From contig JAITAY010000087.1 of assembly GCA_031283915.1 (NCBI GenBank), forward strand, positions 1 to 11,966: a stretch of DNA of 11,966 nucleotides, in the 5' to 3' direction. This stretch comes from Tannerella sp. Its GTDB lineage: Bacteria; Bacteroidota; Bacteroidia; Bacteroidales; Tannerellaceae. The notes under the pieces were generated by a model that was not told where the DNA came from, ran no database searches, and was given only the letters and a program-made list of their open reading frames with translations. The number at the start of each line of letters is the position of its first letter. Within the stretch, counting starts at the first letter, position 1. Of this stretch, positions 7,548 to 11,966 are shown piece after piece. The translations under genes were made by a program, and so were the position numbers.

Positions 7548-7568
7548 CCACCCCCCAATAACGGGTGG
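7548..7568. other. small hairpin containing a repeated motif
   Basis: CCACCC (7548-7553) and GGGTGG (7563-7568) form a 6-bp stem with a 9-base loop. The right half belongs to AATAACGGGTGGTTT (7557-7571), which matches the first 15 bases of the window at 14 positions. Confidence 0.35.
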
Positions 7569-7618
7569 TTTCAAAGCGCCTGCAAACATCATCACTTGAG
7601 GGAAGGAGAAGAAGGAAG

Positions 7619-7700
7619 ATTTCAGACTGAAACGGACGCAGTCCGGCAGGATTCCGAAAATTTCAGACTGAAACGGCCGCAGTCCGGCAGGATTCCGAAA
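7619..7700. repeat. two tandem 41-bp repeats with an internal palindrome
   Basis: Copy 1 (7619-7659) and copy 2 (7660-7700) differ at one base (GGACGC against GGCCGC). A third start, ATTTCG, follows at 7701 and then diverges. Each copy carries the palindrome TTTCAGACTGAAA and the block CAGTCCGGCAGGATTCCG. The 41-bp period is not a multiple of three, so a coding explanation is unlikely. Confidence 0.9.
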
Positions 7701-7922
7701 ATTTCGCGCATTTTCAGTCGTTGGATGGCAAAAATCATCTCCCGGCAATTGGGATGGTTTATTTACAGACAGCTCCTAACTACCCGGAAGCCCTCCCCAC
7801 AAAGGGCGTGTCGGTCACGGCTGTTTTATGTGTTTACTGTTTCAATTATTACTTTACCCGTTAGGGACAGGAAAGAAATAAAGAGCAACAGAAACCCGGC
7901 CATGACACCGCAGGGCCTTAGC

Positions 7923-7972
7923 CCCATTCTTCCGCTTGCCGTCGGCTGAAACCGACGGTCTGATAAGATGGG
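7923..7972. other. nested stem-loop, possible structured RNA or leader
   Basis: The inner stem CCGTCGG (7939-7945) with CCGACGG (7952-7958) is a perfect 7 bp around the loop CTGAAA. Outside it, CCCATTCTT pairs with AAGATGGG with one bulged base, so the two stems stack across an internal loop. It lies about 150 bases before ligA. No T-tract follows, and no known riboswitch is recognised. Confidence 0.35.
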
Positions 7973-8091
7973 TGAGAGCGGCGGGAGGCGTCTGACAGGT
8001 TAAATGAGTTTGATGCTTGAATCTTTGCGAATTATTATTTTTTGATGAAAACTATTTCCGGCATGAGCACGTTTTGTTAACAACAAAGCCT

Positions 8092-8099
8092 TATATTTG
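8092..8099 (+). promoter_or_regulatory. -7 promoter box for the ligA cluster
   Basis: TATATTTG is a clean match to TAnnTTTG. A TTTG lies at 8073-8076, but with a gap of 15 bases, shorter than the usual 18 or so. Transcription would begin near 8106, giving an 18-base leader to the ATG at 8124 and making the earlier TTG (8097) impossible as a start. Confidence 0.55.
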
Positions 8100-8123
8100 C
8101 ATTCCCGTATGAATGATTATGAT

Positions 8124-10124
8124 ATGACAGAGGCAGAATCAAAGATAAAATCACTTCGCGTGGAACTGGAGCAGCACAATTACAACTACTATGTGCTTTC
8201 CAGTCCGACGATATCCGACGTATTGTTTGACGAAAAAATGAAGGAATTGGAGGCGCTGGAGGCGCAATATCCGGAATATGCCGATCTCTGTTCGCCGACG
8301 CAACGGGTGGGAAGCGATCTGTCGAAAGAATTTGAACAGGTATCCCACCGCTACCCGATGCTCTCGCTGAGCAACACCTATTCGGAAGGCGAAGTGACCG
8401 ACTTCTACGAACGGATGGCGCGTGCGCTGAACGAACCCTTTGAGCTGGTAGCCGAACTGAAATACGACGGGACATCCATATCGCTGATCTACGAAAAGGG
8501 ACGGTTAAAACAGGCCGTCACGCGGGGCGATGGCACACGGGGTGATGACGTGACGGCCAACGTGAAGACCATCCGTTCCATCCCGCTTCGACTCCTGGGC
8601 GAAGGCTATCCGGAGTGGTTCGAGATACGTGGGGAAATCGTTTTGCCCTGGCCGGAGTTTGAACGGCTGAACCGGGAACGCGAGCAGCAGGAAGAATCGC
8701 TGTTTGCCAATCCGCGCAATGCCGCGTCCGGTACGTTGAAGCAACTCAATCCGGCTGTTGCCGCAGCCCGTCGGCTGGATGCCTGCCTGTATTACATGGC
8801 GGGCGAATCATTGCCCGCAGACACGCACTATGACAATCTGCAGGCCGCGCGCAGCTGGGGGTTGAAGGTCTCCGACGCCATGCGGAAATGCGCAACCTTG
8901 CAGGAGGTATTCGACTACATCGCTTACTGGGATCGGGAACGCAGGAACTTGCCCGTGGCGACGGATGGAATCGTCCTAAAGGTCAACTCCCTGCGTCAGC
9001 AGCGTTATTTAGGAGCAACGGCGAAAAGCCCGCGCTGGGCCATTGCCTACAAGTTTCAGGCGGAGCAGGCGGCAACGCGGCTGAACACCGTTTCTTACCA
9101 GGTCGGACGGACGGGCGTAGTGACGCCGGTGGCCAACCTGGAGCCGGTGCAACTGGCCGGAACGACTGTCAAACGCGCTTCGCTCCACAATGCGGATATC
9201 ATCGCCGCACTGGACTTGTATCTCGGCGACCGGGTGTTTGTGGAGAAAGGTGGCGAAATCATTCCCAAGATCACGGGCGTAGACACGGATGCCCGTTCCA
9301 TCCTGATGGGGGAAAAGGTATTTTTCATACACCGGTGTCCGGAATGTGGCACCCGCCTGATACGCCCGGAAGGGGAGGCTGCTTATTACTGTCCGAACGA
9401 ATGGGACTGTCCGCCGCAGGTGAAGGGAAAAATCGAACATTTCGTCACCCGCAAGGCTATGAACATCAATATGGGGCCGGAAACGGTCGAAGACCTCTAC
9501 AATGCCGGTTACGCGCGCAATGTCGCCGACCTGTATACGTTGAAGACCGAAAATCTGCTGTCGCTGGAGCGGTGGGCGGAAAAGAGTGTGCAAAATCTGC
9601 AGGAAAGCCTGGAGGCCTCCAGACAGGTACCGTTTGAACGTGTGCTTTACGGGCTGGGGATTCGCTACGTCGGCGAAACGGTGGCCAAGCGGCTGGCATA
9701 TGCCTGGACGTCGATGGAACGGCTGATGCAGGCCGGTTTTGAATCGCTGACCCAAACGGACGAAATCGGGGAACGCATCGCCCAAAGCGTGATAGCTTAT
9801 TTCGCCGACGAGCGCAACTGCGAACTCGTCGGTCGCTTGCGGGCATACGGCTTGCAAATGACCCTGCACGGGGAAGCGCTGGCAACACGTTCGAACAGGC
9901 TGGAAGGACTGACGTTCGTGATCAGCGGCACATTTACGCATCATTCACGCGACGAATACAAGTCGATGATTGAGCGTTGCGGCGGGAAAAACGCAGGCTC
10001 TGTTTCCGGAAATACGAACTACCTGCTGGCCGGAAAAAATATGGGGCCGGCCAAACAGGCCAGGGCTGCCAAGCTGGGTGTTAAGATTATCCATGAAGAA
10101 GAATTTCTAAAACTGATAGAATGA
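8124..10124 (+). CDS. ligA: NAD-dependent DNA ligase LigA
   Basis: LigA seals nicks during replication and repair using NAD+ through a lysyl-AMP intermediate. The 666-residue protein has the full bacterial order: domain Ia with HNYNYYV (18-24), the adenylation domain with catalytic lysine K113 in ELKYDG and NPRNAASGTLKQL (197-208), the OB fold with VGRTGVVTPVANLEPV (327-342), a Zn finger with C405, C408, C423 and C429, helix-hairpin-helix repeats about 445-560, and a C-terminal BRCT domain from about 593 (GLTFVISGTF). I chose the ATG at 8124 because the product begins MTEAESKIKSLR, as relatives do, and because the -7 box at 8092-8099 would put the transcript start near 8106. Upstream in-frame starts are an ATG at 8109 and a TTG at 8097. 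The stop overlaps the next gene by 4 bases. Confidence 0.96.
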   Translation: MTEAESKIKSLRVELEQHNYNYYVLSSPTISDVLFDEKMKELEALEAQYPEYADLCSPTQRVGSDLSKEFEQVSHRYPMLSLSNTYSEGEVTDFYERMARALNEPFELVAELKYDGTSISLIYEKGRLKQAVTRGDGTRGDDVTANVKTIRSIPLRLLGEGYPEWFEIRGEIVLPWPEFERLNREREQQEESLFANPRNAASGTLKQLNPAVAAARRLDACLYYMAGESLPADTHYDNLQAARSWGLKVSDAMRKCATLQEVFDYIAYWDRERRNLPVATDGIVLKVNSLRQQRYLGATAKSPRWAIAYKFQAEQAATRLNTVSYQVGRTGVVTPVANLEPVQLAGTTVKRASLHNADIIAALDLYLGDRVFVEKGGEIIPKITGVDTDARSILMGEKVFFIHRCPECGTRLIRPEGEAAYYCPNEWDCPPQVKGKIEHFVTRKAMNINMGPETVEDLYNAGYARNVADLYTLKTENLLSLERWAEKSVQNLQESLEASRQVPFERVLYGLGIRYVGETVAKRLAYAWTSMERLMQAGFESLTQTDEIGERIAQSVIAYFADERNCELVGRLRAYGLQMTLHGEALATRSNRLEGLTFVISGTFTHHSRDEYKSMIERCGGKNAGSVSGNTNYLLAGKNMGPAKQARAAKLGVKIIHEEEFLKLIE

Positions 10125-10660
10125 CTTTCACCGAATATTTTATAAACAGGAAAATTGAACGGTTACGGAAAGCTTCCGGTACCAGGCGGTTGCGCTATCG
10201 TGAGCTGGACGAGACACGGCATATTCTGATCCTGTGCGACATGTCTGACTGGAAAGCGGTGGAAGCCTGCATTCACAGGCTGAAAGCGATGAAGAAAAGC
10301 GTACATGTATGCGTATATGCCCTCAAGCAGGATCCCACGCGGATATGGGACTACGGCTACCTCCTGGTGGAGGCGAAAAAGGACATTGACTTCTGGGGAT
10401 TCCCGAAAAAATATATTCTGGACCAACTTCGGCATCTTCCGGCGGACATGCTGCTGGATTTGACCGGCGCAGGATCTCCTCCGGCACTACGTTATCTGAT
10501 GTTGCAACATCCGGCCACGTTCAAGGTCGGCGCCAAATATGTTTCGGACAGGAACTGGTATGATTTCTCCATTGTCATGGAAGACGGCACGCACGACATC
10601 CCGTTTCTGTTCCAGCAAATTCTGAATTATTTGCAGATGATTCGCTCCAAAAATCCTTGA
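10121..10660 (+). CDS. conserved protein, DUF6913-like family
   Basis: This is a 179-residue soluble protein with no signal peptide, membrane segment or known catalytic motif. It resembles the Bacteroidota family annotated as DUF6913: a basic N-terminus (FINRKIERLRKASGTRRLRY), a Rossmann-like alternation of strands and helices (HILILCDM, then a helix, then VHVCVYAL), DFWGFPKKYILD (90-101), DMLLDLTGAGSPPALRYL and a C-terminal block with VGAKYVSDRNWYDFSIVME. The family name is recalled and was not checked. The ATG overlaps the ligA stop as ATGA, which implies translational coupling, and dapA follows 37 bases later. The molecular role is unknown, and the gene order alone does not settle whether it serves ligation, cell-wall precursor synthesis or neither. 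Confidence 0.8.
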   Translation: MTFTEYFINRKIERLRKASGTRRLRYRELDETRHILILCDMSDWKAVEACIHRLKAMKKSVHVCVYALKQDPTRIWDYGYLLVEAKKDIDFWGFPKKYILDQLRHLPADMLLDLTGAGSPPALRYLMLQHPATFKVGAKYVSDRNWYDFSIVMEDGTHDIPFLFQQILNYLQMIRSKNP

Positions 10661-10697
10661 AGCGACATACATAACAAAAAGAAACAGTGATTTTTCA

Positions 10698-11579
10698 ATG
10701 ATAAATATAGATTTAAGAGGAATGGGCGTTGCACTGGTAACGCCGTTTAAGGACGACGACAGCGTGGATTTCGAGGCGCTGCAAAAGCTGGTAGAATATC
10801 AGGTGCAGAATGGAGCGGACTATCTGGCAGTCTTGGGTACGACGGCCGAGACGCCCACGCTGGCTGAAGAGGAAAAGGCGGAGATCGTTCGCCGGACCGT
10901 AGCGCAAGTTCGCCGGCGCGTACCAATCGTGCTGGGTGCCGGCGGCAACTGTACACGCGAGGTAGTAAGAAAACTGGAAGAGGATGATTTCCGCGATATT
11001 GACGGAATCCTGTCGGTGGTGCCCTACTACAACAAGCCTTCGCAGGAAGGCATTTACCGGCATTACAAAGCCATCGCCGAAGCCACGCCGAAGCCGCTGA
11101 TACTGTACAACGTCCCGGGACGAACGGGCGTGAACATGACAGCGGAGACCACGTTGCGCATCGCCCGCGAATTCGAACACGTGGTGGCCGTTAAGGAAGC
11201 CTCCGGCAATATCGTCCAGATGGACAGCATCCTCAAAAATAAACCGCAGCATTTCGGGGTGATTTCCGGTGACGACAGCATCACCTTCCCGTTGATTGCC
11301 CTGGGTGCCATCGGCGTCATATCGGTGATTGGAAATGCCCTGCCGGCAGAATTTAGCCGGATGGTACGCCTGGCGCTCTCGGGCGATTACGAAAATGCAC
11401 GGGCGATACATTCCCGTTTCATCGAACTGTTCGAACTGCTCATTGTTGACGGGAATCCGGCTGGCGTGAAAAGCCTCCTGCACATACTGGGATTCATCGA
11501 AAACAGGTTGCGTCTGCCTCTGGTACCGACCCGCATCCAGACCTGCGAAAAAATCAGGGAAGTCCTGCAACGGATCTGA
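10698..11579 (+). CDS. dapA: 4-hydroxy-tetrahydrodipicolinate synthase DapA
   Basis: DapA condenses pyruvate with aspartate semialdehyde through a Schiff base, the committed step to diaminopimelate and lysine. The 293-residue TIM-barrel protein has the expected sites: GTTAETPTL with T48 and T49, VVPYYNKPSQEG with Y110/Y111, LYNVPGRTG with Y137 and R142, and the Schiff-base lysine K166 in VAVKEASGN. ISGDDSITFPLIALGAIGVISV (189-210) and DGNPAGVKSLL are conserved as well. The ATG at 10698 gives MINIDLRGMGVALVTPF, which fits Bacteroides relatives. The ATG at 10722 follows AAGAGGA too closely to be preferred. No TAnnTTTG box lies in the 37-base gap before it, so it is probably transcribed from ligA. 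The palindrome array begins about 100 bases after its stop. Confidence 0.96.
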   Translation: MINIDLRGMGVALVTPFKDDDSVDFEALQKLVEYQVQNGADYLAVLGTTAETPTLAEEEKAEIVRRTVAQVRRRVPIVLGAGGNCTREVVRKLEEDDFRDIDGILSVVPYYNKPSQEGIYRHYKAIAEATPKPLILYNVPGRTGVNMTAETTLRIAREFEHVVAVKEASGNIVQMDSILKNKPQHFGVISGDDSITFPLIALGAIGVISVIGNALPAEFSRMVRLALSGDYENARAIHSRFIELFELLIVDGNPAGVKSLLHILGFIENRLRLPLVPTRIQTCEKIREVLQRI

Positions 11580-11588
11580 TTCGCAGAT

Positions 11589-11615
11589 ATAAAAAAACAA
11601 ACAGATGTTTTTTAT
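11589..11615 (+). terminator. A/T-rich hairpin after dapA, weak terminator candidate
   Basis: ATAAAAAAAC (11589-11598) can pair with GTTTTTTAT (11607-11615), leaving one bulged base and an 8-base loop. The stem is almost all A:T, which is poor for an intrinsic terminator, though the T-run suits termination of dapA-direction transcripts. Support is modest. Confidence 0.3.
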
Positions 11616-11958
11616 GCAAAGAAACATGACTTTGCGTAACATGAGTGATTCAATGATTCAGTATGCCCCTTCCCGTGCGCAGCATAACCTTCTAACAAGA
11701 TTTAACCAAATCTCCGACTATGTCGGCAGTTCTCCCGGAGGTTACGGCGAAACTACCGACGTAGTCGGTAGTTCTCCCAGAGGTTACGGCAAAACTACCG
11801 ACTATGTCGGTAGTTTTGCCAGAGGTTACGGAGAAACTACCGACTATGTCGGTAGTTCTCCCAGAGGTTACGGCGAAACTACCGACTATGTCGGTAGTTT
11901 TCCCAGAGGTTACGGCGAAACTACCGACTACGTCGGAGATTTAGTTAAATCATGTTAG
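11605..11958 (+). CDS. doubtful ORF created by the 42-bp repeat array
   Basis: The frame gives 117 residues: a short start (MFFMQRNMTLRNM), then five copies of a 14-residue unit with consensus TDYVGSSPRGYGET, and a stop inside the right inverted repeat. I do not believe it is a gene. Most base changes between units alter the amino acid (S/F, P/A, G/R, E/K, Y/V), few are silent, and the arms of the DNA palindromes are kept unchanged. The frame is open only because 42 is a multiple of three and the unit has no stop. No ribosome binding site, signal peptide or known domain is seen. The first codons overlap the 21-bp dispersed repeat. An automated annotation would probably call it a hypothetical protein. 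Confidence 0.15.
   Translation: MFFMQRNMTLRNMSDSMIQYAPSRAQHNLLTRFNQISDYVGSSPGGYGETTDVVGSSPRGYGKTTDYVGSFARGYGETTDYVGSSPRGYGETTDYVGSFPRGYGETTDYVGDLVKSC
11625..11645 (-). repeat. 21-bp dispersed repeat, copy 2 (inverted)
   Basis: This is an exact reverse complement of 715-735. It lies between the dapA stop and the palindrome array, 38 bases before the array's left arm. The two copies point toward each other across the window. Confidence 0.8.
11684..11718 (+). repeat. left inverted repeat of the palindrome element
   Basis: This 35-base arm is the reverse complement of 11932-11966 at 33 of 35 positions. It contains its own small hairpin, AGATTT and AAATCT around AACC (11698-11713), and ends in CTCCGAC, which is also the left half of the first array palindrome. 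With looser matching the pairing continues inward to about 11732. Confidence 0.92.
11713..11940. repeat. tandem array of five 42-bp units plus a partial sixth, each with a palindrome
   Basis: Units start at 11713, 11755, 11797, 11839 and 11881, with a partial one at 11923. At the unit joins lies ACTACCGAC, a 3-base loop, then GTCGGTAGT: a perfect 9-bp stem at 11752-11772, 11794-11814, 11836-11856 and 11878-11898. The first and last joins keep only CCGAC and GTCGG. The loop is TAT, GTA or TAC. The third join extends to a perfect 15-bp stem (11788-11802 with 11806-11820). The linkers all run in one direction and contain AGAGGTTACGG. Forty-two bases are four turns of B-form DNA, so the palindromes would lie on one face of the helix. 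Confidence 0.95.
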
Positions 11959-11966
11959 AAGGTTAT
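11932..11966 (-). repeat. right inverted repeat of the palindrome element
   Basis: This is the partner of 11684-11718, with two mismatches. It also keeps an internal hairpin, GATTT and AAATC around AGTT (11938-11951). It reaches the last base of the window, so the true end of the element may lie beyond it. If the match continues, the next bases should be near GCTGCGCACGGG. Confidence 0.92.

Larger units (their letters stand above)
7498..8123. other. 626-base gap between rsmA and ligA
   Basis: No believable gene is present. The open frames at 7311-7748 (minus) and 7596-7949 (plus) run through tandem repeats and resemble no protein I know. The gap holds the stem-loop at the rsmA stop, a second small hairpin (7548-7568), the 41-bp tandem repeat (7619-7700), a larger nested stem (7923-7972) and the ligA promoter region. 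A 9-bp inverted pair, GGTAGTTAG (7514-7522) and CTAACTACC (7776-7784), encloses the repeat part and may mark the ends of a degraded inserted element. Confidence 0.5.

Noticed and set aside
7311..7949. ORFs in the rsmA-ligA gap (145 codons minus, 117 codons plus)
   Set aside because: They cross the 41-bp tandem repeat, and the minus one also overlaps the rsmA end. Neither resembles a protein family.
8097..8123. TTG (8097) or ATG (8109) start for ligA
   Set aside because: Both lie on or right behind the -7 box at 8092-8099, leaving almost no leader. The conserved N-terminus begins at the ATG at 8124.
9009..9944. 311-codon minus-strand ORF
   Set aside because: It is antisense to the conserved LigA OB-fold, zinc-finger and HhH regions. 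It is a shadow frame in G+C-rich codons.
10713..11642. 309-codon minus-strand ORF
   Set aside because: It is antisense to dapA and has no recognisable motif.
11713..11940. CRISPR array
   Set aside because: The period is a constant 42 bp with palindromes, but the intervening bases are nearly identical in every unit, so there are no distinct spacers. No cas gene is present.

Overview
The window looks like a chromosomal segment of a Bacteroidales bacterium (Bacteroidota; a Parabacteroides, Tannerella or Bacteroides relative is plausible, but the genus is inference). The evidence is the style of the proteins (UvrA, LigA and DapA of the Bacteroides type, and a DUF6913-like protein), the gene order, and promoter -7 boxes that fit the Bacteroides consensus TAnnTTTG, with little Shine-Dalgarno sequence in front of most genes.

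Layout. (1) 1-1300 has no intact gene. It holds a decayed, frameshifted IS110-family transposase 3' end (about 116-651), then 650 bases of short repeats: a 21-bp motif whose exact inverted copy lies at the far end of the window, a heptamer array, an 11-bp triplet repeat, and a pair of roughly 57-bp repeats, one of which abuts the end of uvrA. (2) 6609-1301, minus strand, is a tight three-gene cluster: a flippase-like/LPG-synthase-type membrane protein, an aminoacyl-histidine dipeptidase (pepD) and the excinuclease subunit uvrA, with gaps of 11 and 6 bases. (3) rsmA (ksgA) diverges from that cluster across 66 bases that carry two facing -7 boxes. (4) 7498-8123 is a 626-base gap with stem-loops and two copies of a 41-bp repeat. 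(5) 8124-11579, plus strand, holds ligA, a DUF6913-like gene overlapping ligA by 4 bases, and dapA. (6) 11580-11966 holds an unusual element: five 42-bp units, each bringing a perfect palindrome, enclosed by 35-bp inverted repeats that match at 33 positions. The right arm ends exactly at the window edge.

The protein-coding part is conserved housekeeping: nucleotide excision repair (UvrA), replication and repair ligation (LigA), ribosome maturation (RsmA), dipeptide breakdown (PepD) and lysine/diaminopimelate synthesis (DapA). These clusters mix pathways, so proximity says little about shared function. I see no defence island or new enzymatic system. The most distinctive content is the non-coding repeats: the inverted-repeat-bounded palindrome array at the right end, its possible link to the left-hand repeat region through the shared 21-bp motif, and the independent 41-bp palindromic repeat between rsmA and ligA.
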